Positions 25,097 through 33,417 of a stretch of DNA of 64,000 nt are shown here, in pieces. Origin of the DNA: Nemesobacter sp965249045. Its GTDB lineage: Bacteria > Desulfobacterota_D > UBA1144 > Nemesobacterales > Nemesobacteraceae. Positions within the stretch are counted from its first letter, which is position 1, and each line of letters starts with the position of its first letter. The stretch lies in assembly GCA_965249045.1 (NCBI GenBank), contig OZ252213.1, positions 992,001 to 1,056,000 on the forward strand, in the 5' to 3' direction. A program made the translations under genes and the position numbers. Below the pieces are notes generated by a model, which saw only the letters and a list, made by a program, of their open reading frames with translations, ran no database searches and had not been told where the DNA came from.

Positions 25097-25717
25097 ATGT
25101 ATTGTGCGAGAGTTTGGCTGACACTTGTTTTTTCACTTTGTTTTTTCCTCCCTTTTTCTGTTGAGGGGAGCCAGGTGAATCTTAGGATTCCCCACGGTTT
25201 TGAATTCGGGATTTCAAGAAAGGACGCTCTTAATCTGATTGAGCCTTCCAAAGTCAAGGTTGTTTCTGATCGCAAATACTCAAATGACATCCGAAAAGTT
25301 GTCTTGGGCGGTTCGGTAGCCGGGGTTACTCTCGATCCTTCGCCGGACCATGAAACTCGGCTTGAATTTTATAAAGACAAGCTTATGTCAAGTTCCATTT
25401 TATTCATTTTTGAGGACGAAAGCCGTTTTGCCTCCGCAAAAAACGAACTTATTGGCAACCTCGCGGATGCTCTCGGCGACACTTTCAAGCGGGAGAAGAT
25501 GTTTTCTTACGAGGTGCTGTCATGGGATCTTTTGGACACGGTCGTACTTGCTAACCTGAACTCTCAAAAAAGAACGATAGAGATTGAATACGTTCATAAA
25601 CCTATTCTGGAGAAAAAGACGGCGAAGGACCTGCGCCGCAAACGCAGGGAAGACCCGGGAGACCCTGCCAAGCAGATGTTTATTGATAGCAACTTCTCAG
25701 CGCAGAAAAGGCGCTAA
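25097..25717 (+). CDS. secreted protein of unknown function
   Basis: 206 residues with a signal peptide (MYCARVWLTLVFSLCFFLPFSVEG). The mature part has a short GFEFGISRKDALNLI motif, which recalls periplasmic proteins with a 'G.s..ev' helix, and mixed alpha/beta content; the C-terminal 45 residues are strongly basic (LRRKRRE). No cysteine suits a lipobox, so it is soluble in the periplasm or exported. The ribosome site AAGGGAAG is 5-12 bases upstream. It stands alone, convergent with a small membrane-protein gene. I recognise no family. Confidence 0.75.
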   Translation: MYCARVWLTLVFSLCFFLPFSVEGSQVNLRIPHGFEFGISRKDALNLIEPSKVKVVSDRKYSNDIRKVVLGGSVAGVTLDPSPDHETRLEFYKDKLMSSSILFIFEDESRFASAKNELIGNLADALGDTFKREKMFSYEVLSWDLLDTVVLANLNSQKRTIEIEYVHKPILEKKTAKDLRRKRREDPGDPAKQMFIDSNFSAQKRR

Positions 25718-25814
25718 CCTGTAAAAAATTCATACTTCAGGTTTTTGCGGACTACCACGAACTGTTAAAACCTGCTTAAGTGTGTTTACAAGTGGATTCG
25801 GACTGGCGCGGTAC

Positions 25815-25845
25815 GAAAAAACAAAGAGGTTCTTCTTGTTTTTTC
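25815..25845. terminator. A/T-rich hairpin between convergent genes
   Basis: GAAAAAACAA (25815-25824) pairs perfectly with TTGTTTTTTC (25836-25845) around an 11-base loop. Placed between two convergent genes, it could end transcription in both directions, although the stem lacks G+C. Confidence 0.35.
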
Positions 25846-25855
25846 TCTTTGTAAT

Positions 25856-26176
25856 CTACGAAGGTCTTCCGTAAAGATTCAGCAGCGTTCCTATGTGGAA
25901 AGCCAAGGCCACGTATATGCCGCAGAGAAAAAGCTTCTGATAGCCGGCGAGGTACTTGTTTACCAGGAATATAAGTGAGAGAAGAAGTAGAAACCACCCC
26001 GCGGTTTCTAAAACGAGATGCACGAGCCTCTGTACCGGTACTTGAGGAATCCCGCTGGCTCTTGATCTGAAAACCTCCGGCAACTGCATAAAAACGAGGG
26101 AGAAAAAAGTTCCCAATATATATGTCCCGGCGAAAAATCCGAGGAGAACAAACAACATAAGCAGTAAAAGTTCCAT
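25856..26176 (-). CDS. small integral membrane protein
   Basis: 106 residues with about three membrane spans: residues 2-30 (LLLLMLFVLLGFFAGTYILG), 57-72 (TAGWFLLLLSLIFLV) and 83-100 (LFLCGIYVALAFHIGTLL). No catalytic motif is visible and I do not recognise a family. A longer ORF on the same strand in another frame (25776-26207) overlaps it but has no membrane or domain pattern. Convergent with the secreted-protein gene at 25097. Confidence 0.7.
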   Translation of the reverse strand: MELLLLMLFVLLGFFAGTYILGTFFSLVFMQLPEVFRSRASGIPQVPVQRLVHLVLETAGWFLLLLSLIFLVNKYLAGYQKLFLCGIYVALAFHIGTLLNLYGRPS

Positions 26177-26509
26177 GGCTTAATGACCTCGGAGAAAATA
26201 ATATCATATTACCGCGTTATGTATAAGTGGTCTTGTCCTTTCCCCCCGTGTCTGCGGATTGCTGCCTTTTTGACGGTGTGGCTTCGGCAATTTTGCAATA
26301 GTTTCTGAGTTCGAGATTGCGGTGAGTGTGATTTTGTGCGCAAATCTAGTTATTATTATTTTTGCCCAACTAAAGTATCTGCGTTTGTTTCTGACCCGCC
26401 GGGATTTTTTTCAGGGTCGCCCCTGTTAGTATTAATGGAGAGGGACACTTCTATATCTTCTTGTTCTAACCGCAAATACGATAGTAACTTTCCGTACAAA
26501 TTCCTTCTT
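26177..26509. other. intergenic region before the BamA/TamA-like gene
   Basis: 333 bases. The BamA-like frame is open from a GTG at 26336, but that segment looks non-coding. I see no confident promoter, RNA or repeat. Confidence 0.5.
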
Positions 26510-28345
26510 ATGCATCGCTTCGTCAATTTTTTCCTTTCAGGACTTTTCTTTTGCCTGGCAGCTTTTTCCCCGACTTTGGTGCTTAACGCCGAAGAAATAG
26601 AGAAAGACGAAACGGTTTTTATCTCCGGAATCAAGATAAAGGGACTTAAGGATATAAAAACTGAGAAGATAAAAGACTCCATGATTACCCCTTTTCCTTC
26701 GAGAAAACCTTGGGAAAAGCGCCCGGAATTCAACGAGCAGTTCCTTGAGGACGATATAAAGAGGATAGAACAGGTTCTTAGGGAACATGGTTATTACAGC
26801 TCCACCGTAACTCATACCCTGGATTTCCGGGATGGAAACCGAAAGGTGGATATAGAAATAACAGTTGACCAGGGAGACCCCGTAACAGTGAAAACCCTGA
26901 GCATAGAAGTTCTTGGGAACCATCTGTACGATTACGTCTCCGATGTCGCCGAAGTGATTCTTTTGGAAGAGGGGGAACACTTTTCGCAGATAAACTACCA
27001 GAAATCAAAAGTTCTTATCACAGAGATGTTTTCCGACAGGGGTTATCCTCTGGCGGATGTTAGATCTGAAGCGATTGTAAACCTGAGGAACAGAGAGGTT
27101 AACGTTGAATTCACCATTGATCCAGGTCAGGAGTATTATTTCGCCGACGTGATATTCAGGGGAAATTCCAACATTGCCACCAGACTTCTCGAACGGGAGA
27201 TAGAGCATGAAAAAGGAGATCTGTTCTCCCTCACAAAAACTCAGAAATCACGGGCGAATATTTTCGAAACAGGACTTTTTAATTCCGTTATAGTGGATAA
27301 TGACTATGACGAACAGAAACTTGAGGTTCAGACGACATACAGCGTTACCGAGAGGAAACTCGGAACGATAAGGTTTGGTGTCGGATACGCTACGGAGGAC
27401 AATTTAAGGGCACAGTTGTCCTGGAGCCAGAGGAATTTTCTCGACGGCGGGAGAACCCTTCGGGTTACTTCCAGCTATTCATCCCTGACGCGGGGTCTAA
27501 TGGCTGAACTTGATCATCCCCACTTAATCGGTAGAAATTCCAGTCTTGCTTTTCTGCTTGACGTGAGAAGAGATGATCTTCCGGGCTACGATGGAGAGAC
27601 TTTCGATTTTAACAGTACCGTGTCCAAGGAATTTTTGGACTATCTTACGGTTTTCAGTTCCCTAAACGTCGTATACTCGGATATAGATTCTCAGGTGGTC
27701 AGAACGCCGATCGAAAGCGCCCGCGACAGGGTCTTCATAACGCTTCTTGATCTGGGAGTTGAGTATGATCTGACGGACAGCCTTCTAAATCCTACCAGGG
27801 GAATGCGGCTGTTTTTATTCATGGAAAAACCAATTCAGGTCATCAGTTCCAACCGTACGGATTATCTCAAGTTCTTGGCCGAATTAAGATACTACAAAAA
27901 TATTTCCGGCATCGTTCTGGGAAAAAGGGTGACAATTGGAAACATAAGCACGATTGGGAAGACCGACCCGCTTGACGTACCGATCTTCAAGAGGTTTTTC
28001 GCTGGAGGCAGCGCGAGCATGAGGGGTTATTCATTTCAGCACCTGAGTCCGCTTAATTCAGAGCGGGATCCTCTGGGGGGTAACTCCATGATCGTGGGCA
28101 ACGCTGAAGCCCGCTTCGGGCTTTTTAATAAACTTGGGGCGGTAGTCTTTTTCGATTACGGAAATGTTTATTCGAAGAGTTTCGGTTTCAGTATTTCCAG
28201 CCTGAAGTACGCTGCCGGCGCGGGATTGAGGTACCATACGATCATTGGACCGATCAGAGCGGATTTCGGCTACCTTCTTAACCCGGAAGATGAGGAGAGA
28301 GACGACAGGTTCAAGATTTTTATAAGCATAGGGCAGGCCTTTTAG
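26510..28345 (+). CDS. outer membrane protein assembly factor, BamA/TamA family
   Basis: Omp85-type outer membrane protein with a signal peptide (MHRFVNFFLSGLFFCLAAF...LNA) and about three POTRA domains (residues roughly 30-290). A 16-strand beta-barrel follows, with the conserved FAGGSASMRGYSF loop-6 motif (usually VRGF/Y). It ends in phenylalanine, the usual barrel signal. 611 residues: shorter than BamA (about 800, five POTRA) and close to TamA. It could insert barrel proteins or help export; another BamA is expected elsewhere if this is TamA-like. Open frame to 26336; the ATG 26510 directly precedes the signal peptide. Its end overlaps the convergent aminotransferase gene by four bases. 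Confidence 0.88.
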   Translation: MHRFVNFFLSGLFFCLAAFSPTLVLNAEEIEKDETVFISGIKIKGLKDIKTEKIKDSMITPFPSRKPWEKRPEFNEQFLEDDIKRIEQVLREHGYYSSTVTHTLDFRDGNRKVDIEITVDQGDPVTVKTLSIEVLGNHLYDYVSDVAEVILLEEGEHFSQINYQKSKVLITEMFSDRGYPLADVRSEAIVNLRNREVNVEFTIDPGQEYYFADVIFRGNSNIATRLLEREIEHEKGDLFSLTKTQKSRANIFETGLFNSVIVDNDYDEQKLEVQTTYSVTERKLGTIRFGVGYATEDNLRAQLSWSQRNFLDGGRTLRVTSSYSSLTRGLMAELDHPHLIGRNSSLAFLLDVRRDDLPGYDGETFDFNSTVSKEFLDYLTVFSSLNVVYSDIDSQVVRTPIESARDRVFITLLDLGVEYDLTDSLLNPTRGMRLFLFMEKPIQVISSNRTDYLKFLAELRYYKNISGIVLGKRVTIGNISTIGKTDPLDVPIFKRFFAGGSASMRGYSFQHLSPLNSERDPLGGNSMIVGNAEARFGLFNKLGAVVFFDYGNVYSKSFGFSISSLKYAAGAGLRYHTIIGPIRADFGYLLNPEDEERDDRFKIFISIGQAF

Positions 28346-29538
28346 TAACCGCGGGAGTCTTGGAAAAGTTTCCTCACCCCCCTTGCCGCCTGAGTTATCC
28401 TGTTCTCGTTCTCAACAAGCGCGAGCCTTACGAAACCTTCTCCGTAGTTTCCAAAGCCCACTCCGGGGGATACGGCAACTTTTGATTTCTCTATAAGCAG
28501 TTTCGAGAATTCAAGTGATCCCATTTCCGCAAACTCTTCCGGTATCTGTGCCCATACGAACATCGTCGCTTTCGGTTTTGGAATTTCCCATCCGGCCCTT
28601 GCGAATGACTCGATCAGTTTATCTCTTCTGGACCTGTAGGTTTCCCTTATACGATCTACATGTTGCTGGGGTCCGTTGAGAGCTGTGATCGCAGATATCT
28701 GTATCGGCTGAAATATTCCGTAGTCAAGATAGCTTTTTATCCTTTTGAGCGCGGAGACGATTTCCGGATTTCCCACCATGAAGCCAACCCGCCAGCCGGG
28801 CATGTTGTAGCTTTTGGAAAGGGAATAGAATTCCACCGCAACATCTCTGGCTCCTTTTACCTGCATTATGCTCGGAGCCTTGTATCCATCGTAACACAGT
28901 TCTGCGTAAACCAGATCATGTACAACTGTAAGACCGGTTTCCCGCGCCAGATCACAGATTTTTTCGAAGAAATCAAGATCCATGACTTTCGTGGTCGGAT
29001 TGTTGGGGAAGGAGAGAATAAGAACCTTGGGCTTCGGCCACACTTCCTTTATTGCCTTCTCTATTGACAGTATCAGGTCTTCCTTTTCCCCCATGGGACA
29101 ACCGTGAGTGTCTCCTCTTGCTATTATTACGGAGTAGCTGTGTATTGGATAGGTTGGATCGGGAACTATCGCTATATCTCCCGGGGAGAGTATTGAAAGC
29201 ATTAAATGGGATATGCCTTCCTTTGAACCTATTGTCACGACGGCTTCGGAATCCGGATCAAGGTCAACGTCGTACTTTCTTCTGTACCAGTCGGTTATGG
29301 CCAGACGAAGTTTGGGCAGTCCGGCGGAAGTGGAGTACCTATGGTTTCTGGGCTCCCTTACCGCCTCGCAGAGTTTCTCCACTATATGGTCCGGCGTGGC
29401 CTGATCAGGGTTTCCCATGCCGAGGTCGATTATATCTTCACCCCTGGCGCGCGCCTGGTGTTTAAGTTCGTTGACTACGCCAAGTATATAAGGGGGAAGT
29501 CGGTTTATCAGGGAAAAACTATGATCCGGTGGGTTCAT
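28342..29538 (-). CDS. alaC: PLP-dependent aminotransferase, AlaC-like
   Basis: Class I/II aminotransferase. It has the substrate-side IDLGMGNPDQATP block, then SKEGISHLML, PDPTYPIHSY and SFPNNPTT (AlaC type). The PLP lysine lies in EFYSLSKSYNMPGWRVGFM (K of SLSKS). 398 residues. The best match by motif is AlaC (glutamate-pyruvate transaminase), although LL-diaminopimelate aminotransferase is close in sequence and cannot be excluded. Divergent from rlpA with 132 bases between starts. Confidence 0.85.
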   Translation of the reverse strand: MNPPDHSFSLINRLPPYILGVVNELKHQARARGEDIIDLGMGNPDQATPDHIVEKLCEAVREPRNHRYSTSAGLPKLRLAITDWYRRKYDVDLDPDSEAVVTIGSKEGISHLMLSILSPGDIAIVPDPTYPIHSYSVIIARGDTHGCPMGEKEDLILSIEKAIKEVWPKPKVLILSFPNNPTTKVMDLDFFEKICDLARETGLTVVHDLVYAELCYDGYKAPSIMQVKGARDVAVEFYSLSKSYNMPGWRVGFMVGNPEIVSALKRIKSYLDYGIFQPIQISAITALNGPQQHVDRIRETYRSRRDKLIESFARAGWEIPKPKATMFVWAQIPEEFAEMGSLEFSKLLIEKSKVAVSPGVGFGNYGEGFVRLALVENENRITQAARGVRKLFQDSRGY

Positions 29539-29670
29539 TGTATCTGCCTATTTTTTGCTGGCACTATTCTATTCTAACCGCTTATAATCTCAAGGCTGCA
29601 GGTTGCGGAACTGGTATTTCCAGCATCTCGGTGTCCGTGTGTAAATCCTTTTATGGTAAAATAAAGCTTT

Positions 29671-30336
29671 ATGCTCTGGATCAGATTTGCTATCTTGGCA
29701 GTGCTTTTTCCGGTCAGCTGTTTTCCCTTTCCAGGTTCGCCGAACTTGGAAAGCCGGGATTTCTCTCGACCCCGATCAACGGATACCGTGCAGTACGGCA
29801 AGGCTTCTTGGTACGGAGACAAGGAACATGGGAACAGGTCGGCAAGCGGCGAGATATTCAACAGATATGCCTATACCGCCGCACACAAGGAACTTCCTTT
29901 CGGTACCGTCGTACGTGTTACCAATCTTGAGAACCGCAAGCAAGTGGAGGTCAGGATAAATGACAGGGGTCCTTACGTAAAGGGCAGGGTTATAGATCTT
30001 TCCTATGCCGCCGCAAAATCCATCGGACTTGTTAGAAGCGGTGTTGCGAAGGTAAAAATAGAGGTGCTGTCAACGCCGTCGGAAAGGTCAGAAAGCCTCT
30101 TTGTCTCCCTTTACACGGTTCAGGCAGGTTCTTTTCGCAGCAGGGCGAAGGCCTATGACCTCAAAAAAGAACTTTCGCGGGTCACAAAGGAGGAGGTGAG
30201 AGTGGAATCTTTAGCCTTTGAGGGGAATACTTATTACAGGGTTAGAGTGGGAAGATTCAAGAAAAGAAAAGACGCCGAAAGACTTCGCGTGATTTTGAGG
30301 ATGCGTGGATACGCAGCCAATATATATGTTGAATGA
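29671..30336 (+). CDS. rlpA: septal ring lytic transglycosylase RlpA with SPOR domain
   Basis: Outer-membrane-associated lytic transglycosylase acting on denuded peptidoglycan at division sites. An N-terminal export signal ends in FPVSC, a weak lipobox. The RlpA double-psi barrel (about residues 40-130) has GKASWYGDKEHGNRSASGE, containing the Glu, then the LPFGTVVRVTNLEN and RINDRGPYVKGRVIDLS blocks. A C-terminal SPOR domain follows (VQAGSFRSRAKAYDLKKEL to the end). 221 residues. It is followed after 40 bases by panB on the same strand. Confidence 0.92.
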   Translation: MLWIRFAILAVLFPVSCFPFPGSPNLESRDFSRPRSTDTVQYGKASWYGDKEHGNRSASGEIFNRYAYTAAHKELPFGTVVRVTNLENRKQVEVRINDRGPYVKGRVIDLSYAAAKSIGLVRSGVAKVKIEVLSTPSERSESLFVSLYTVQAGSFRSRAKAYDLKKELSRVTKEEVRVESLAFEGNTYYRVRVGRFKKRKDAERLRVILRMRGYAANIYVE

Positions 30337-30376
30337 TTTCGGGGAACTTCGGAAAAACAAGGGAAAGTGTTTAGCG

Positions 30377-31177
30377 ATGAAAAAGCTTAGAACAACAGAT
30401 TTTCGCAAGATGAAAGAGCGGGGCGAGAAAATCGCCATGATAACGGCGTACGACGCCACCATTGCCGCAATAGTGGACGCGGCGGGAGTGGACATGGTTT
30501 TGGTAGGGGATTCTCTTGGCAACGTGGTTCAGGGCCTCGAAGATACGCTTTCCGTTACGCTGGATGAAATGATTTATCACACTAAAATCGTCTCAAGGGG
30601 CGTAGCACATGCCCATTTGTGTTCGGACATGCCTTTTCTTTCGTACCAGAAATCTCCGGAAGACGCCATAGGGAATGCCGGAAGGCTTTTAAAGGAAGGT
30701 CGGGTGGAGTCGGTCAAGCTTGAGGTGAACGAGATGTACGTCGATACGGTGTATCGCATACAAAAAGCCGGAATTCCCGTTGTCGCTCATATAGGACTTT
30801 GTCCCCAGTCGGTTCACGTAATGGGCGGTTACAAAGTACAGGGAAGTTCGACGGAGGAGCGCAAAGCGCTTTTGAATCTCGCCAAGTCCTGTGAGCAGGC
30901 CGGCGCTTTCATGGTGGTTATCGAAAGCGTTTTATCGGGAGTGGCCAAAGACATTACGGAGGGTCTTGCGATACCAACTGTCGGAATAGGTTCCGGGGCG
31001 GATTGCGACGGACAGGTGCTTGTTGTAAACGACATGATCGGCCTTACGCCGGAGCCGCTTCCCAAGTTCGTCAAGAAATACGCGCAGGTCGCAGACGCAA
31101 TCTCCGATTCAACGAAAAAATATGTGGAAGACGTAAAGAAGGGAACTTTCCCCTCGCAGGAGCATTCTTATGGATAG
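30377..31177 (+). CDS. panB: 3-methyl-2-oxobutanoate hydroxymethyltransferase
   Basis: First committed step of pantothenate synthesis, forming ketopantoate with methylene-THF. The blocks include MITAYDATIAAIVDAAGVD, MVLVGDSLGNVVQG, KLEVNE and AHIGLCPQSVHVMGGYK (part of the barrel). The C-terminal part has GLAIPTVGIGSGADCDGQ. 266 residues from the ATG at 30377, matching E. coli (264); a 24-residue upstream extension is not family-like. It overlaps panC by eight bases in a panB-panC-panD operon. Confidence 0.96.
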   Translation: MKKLRTTDFRKMKERGEKIAMITAYDATIAAIVDAAGVDMVLVGDSLGNVVQGLEDTLSVTLDEMIYHTKIVSRGVAHAHLCSDMPFLSYQKSPEDAIGNAGRLLKEGRVESVKLEVNEMYVDTVYRIQKAGIPVVAHIGLCPQSVHVMGGYKVQGSSTEERKALLNLAKSCEQAGAFMVVIESVLSGVAKDITEGLAIPTVGIGSGADCDGQVLVVNDMIGLTPEPLPKFVKKYAQVADAISDSTKKYVEDVKKGTFPSQEHSYG

Positions 31178-32027
31178 CGTACAAACGCTTTCCGTGCTCA
31201 ACCGCCCTTCCGACATGAAGAAGGTTTCCGACGCCTGCAGAAAAGCGGGCAGGAAACTCGGATTTGTTCCCACTATGGGAGCCCTGCATCAGGGGCATAT
31301 CAGCCTCGTTGAGGAATTGGTGAGAAGGGCGGACGTGACGGCCGTAAGCGTTTTTGTTAATCCCACACAGTTCGGACCCGGTGAGGATTTTGGTTGTTAT
31401 GAAAGGGACTATGACGGCGATATTAAGAAACTTGAGCGCTGTGGCGTCGACTATCTGTTTTATCCGGATATAAGCGATATTTATCCCGACGGTTTCCAGA
31501 CCACGGTTTCAGTGGGAACTCTCGGGAATTGCCTCTGCGGTCCTTTCAGGCCGGGACATTTTGACGGGGTGGCAACGGTCGTGCTTAAGCTGTTTAACAT
31601 TGTCCGCCCGGATTTTGCGGTATTCGGAAGAAAAGACTACCAGCAGCTTAAGATTGTCCAGAAAATGGTGCGGGATTTCGATGTGGACATTGAGATAGTG
31701 GAAATGCCGATAATGCGGGAACCGGACGGACTTGCAATGAGTTCAAGAAACGCTTACCTAAGCGAAGGTCAGAGAATCAGGGCGGCTGCGGTGAACAAAG
31801 CCCTGCGCGAGGTCGGCAAAAAATTCAGAAGCGGTTGCGATGATTGCCAAATTCTGCTTGCCGAGGCGGATCGGGTATTGCGCATGGCGCAAATTAATGA
31901 TATTGATTATATTGAAGTAAGAGACCCGGGAACCCTTGAGCTTCGGCACAGGGCTGTGGAAGGTGATCTGGTGGCGTTGGCCGTGAGGCTAGGCGATACC
32001 AGACTTATTGATAATATCATGATTTAA
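31170..32027 (+). CDS. panC: pantoate-beta-alanine ligase
   Basis: ATP-dependent joining of pantoate to beta-alanine. FVPTMGALHQGHISLVEE (HxGH motif) is followed by VFVNPTQFGPGEDF. The YPDGFQTTV region comes next, then FGRKDYQQLKIV and the KMSKS-like SSRNAYL. 285 residues. The start lies inside the panB end; coupled translation is likely. Confidence 0.96.
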   Translation: MDSVQTLSVLNRPSDMKKVSDACRKAGRKLGFVPTMGALHQGHISLVEELVRRADVTAVSVFVNPTQFGPGEDFGCYERDYDGDIKKLERCGVDYLFYPDISDIYPDGFQTTVSVGTLGNCLCGPFRPGHFDGVATVVLKLFNIVRPDFAVFGRKDYQQLKIVQKMVRDFDVDIEIVEMPIMREPDGLAMSSRNAYLSEGQRIRAAAVNKALREVGKKFRSGCDDCQILLAEADRVLRMAQINDIDYIEVRDPGTLELRHRAVEGDLVALAVRLGDTRLIDNIMI

Positions 32028-32037
32028 GAGGTTGGTA

Positions 32038-32430
32038 ATGCAAAGAATACTTCTGAAATCCAAGATACACAGAGTAACGGTTACCGAAGCCGAACTGGAT
32101 TACGAAGGGAGCCTTACGCTTGATAGAAATCTCATGGACGCGGCAGACCTGTTTCCCTATGAAGAGATTCACATTTTCAATCTGACCAACGGTCACCGTT
32201 TTTCAACTTACGTGATTGAAGGCGCTAGGGGTTCAAACACAGTTTGCGTAAACGGTGCGGCTGCGCATCTTGCGAGAAAAGGCGATTGCCTAATAATAGC
32301 GGATTTTGCAATCTATGATGAGGAACAGAGCAGAACACACAAACCCAAGCTTATATATGTGGATGAGATGAACAATATAAGCAGCATAAAATCTGGAATT
32401 AACGCTCTTAAACTCGCGACCGAAGGGTAA
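32038..32430 (+). CDS. panD: aspartate 1-decarboxylase
   Basis: Makes beta-alanine from aspartate. The proenzyme self-cleaves at a Gly-Ser bond; here YEGSLTLD contains it near residues 23-24, giving the pyruvoyl-Ser active site. 130 residues. ATG 32038 has AGAGG upstream; a TTG two codons earlier is an alternative. It completes pantothenate synthesis with panB and panC and directly feeds beta-alanine to PanC. Confidence 0.96.
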   Translation: MQRILLKSKIHRVTVTEAELDYEGSLTLDRNLMDAADLFPYEEIHIFNLTNGHRFSTYVIEGARGSNTVCVNGAAAHLARKGDCLIIADFAIYDEEQSRTHKPKLIYVDEMNNISSIKSGINALKLATEG

Positions 32431-32483
32431 CTTGCCCGTGCTTCTGGCAAAACCCGCGTAAGACTCACGGATTAAAAGCGTGT

Positions 32484-32513
32484 TTGACATAGCTAGTCCC
32501 TGTAGTTACATTA
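32484..32513 (+). promoter_or_regulatory. promoter for the nucleotidyltransferase/CDP-alcohol transferase pair
   Basis: Perfect TTGACA (32484-32489), 18-base spacer, TACATT (32508-32513). It lies in the 198-base gap after panD and 116 bases ahead of the ATG at 32629. Confidence 0.4.
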
Positions 32514-32628
32514 GACCCCGGAGGATTTCTTGAAAGTAAAGCATTATGCTTCGTGTTTTTTCCTGAAGCTGTGACCCGCACTTCACAATTCTACGAGCGT
32601 ATGGCTGTTTATTTAAGAAACCTGATTT

Positions 32629-33411
32629 ATGAAAGCTATAATACTTGCAGCGGGCAGGGGAACTAGGCTATACCCCTACACTCATGACAAGCCCAAATGT
32701 CTTCTTGATATTGGGAACATATCCATACTCGAACATCAGATAAACCTTATAAGGGACTGCGGCATAAACGAAGTCGTAATCGTCGTGGGTTTTGGTTTTG
32801 AGAGAGTAGAGGATTTTTTAAGAAGCTACGACGGCTTGGGAATGAGAATCAACACCCTTTACAATCCCTTCTACCAGTCTACCAACAGTCTTGTGTCTCT
32901 TTGGATAGCCCGAAGTGAATTTGATGAAGACCTGGTGGTTATGAACGGAGACGATGTTTACGAGATAGGCGTTTTGGACAAGGCGCTTTCTGTAAGGGAT
33001 GAGAAAATCTGTCTTCCTATAAAAAGAAGGCCTCGGTATGAGAGGGAAGACATGAAAGTTATTGTTGACGACAGCAGGATCACGAAGATAAGCAAAGATA
33101 TCTCAAACAGCGAAACCTCCGCCGAATCGGTTGGTATAAGGGTTTTCAGGGATACTGGGGTAGAGCTTCTTAAAAGAGCGGTAGAGGAAGAGATGAGAAA
33201 CCCCGGGGCCGAGGGGAAATGGTACATTTCCTCAATACACAGACTTATAAGCAAAGGGTATAAAATCAAGCCCCTTGATATAGGCGAGCTTTACTGGATG
33301 GATGTTGACTGTCCACTGGATCTTTTCAGGGCAAGAAAACAGGCCGACAGATTCTTGAAAAAGGAATACCGTGCTCCAAATCTTCTGAGAGTTGTCGACT
33401 TCTCCGAATAA
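32629..33411 (+). CDS. sugar-phosphate or polyol-phosphate nucleotidyltransferase
   Basis: 260-residue NTP-transferase. The canonical start IILAAGRGTRLYPYTHDKPK contains the GxGTR loop and the PK lysine. VVMNGDDVYE carries the metal Asp of the core, and GELYWMDVDCPLDL lies at the C-terminal end. The family links CTP, UTP or GTP to sugar, choline or inositol phosphates. Because the next gene encodes a CDP-alcohol phosphotransferase, the likely product is a CDP-activated alcohol (for example CDP-inositol type). Six bases separate the two genes, so they are probably co-translated. The precise substrate cannot be read from sequence. Confidence 0.85.
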   Translation: MKAIILAAGRGTRLYPYTHDKPKCLLDIGNISILEHQINLIRDCGINEVVIVVGFGFERVEDFLRSYDGLGMRINTLYNPFYQSTNSLVSLWIARSEFDEDLVVMNGDDVYEIGVLDKALSVRDEKICLPIKRRPRYEREDMKVIVDDSRITKISKDISNSETSAESVGIRVFRDTGVELLKRAVEEEMRNPGAEGKWYISSIHRLISKGYKIKPLDIGELYWMDVDCPLDLFRARKQADRFLKKEYRAPNLLRVVDFSE

Positions 33412-33417
33412 TCTGCC

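Noticed and set aside
25776..26207. Minus-strand ORF of 143 codons
   Set aside because: Overlaps the 106-residue membrane protein in another frame; that protein has proper membrane spans and this one does not.
26336..26509. N-terminal extension of the BamA/TamA-like gene from a GTG
   Set aside because: The extra 58 residues are not signal-like; the ATG at 26510 begins a proper signal peptide.
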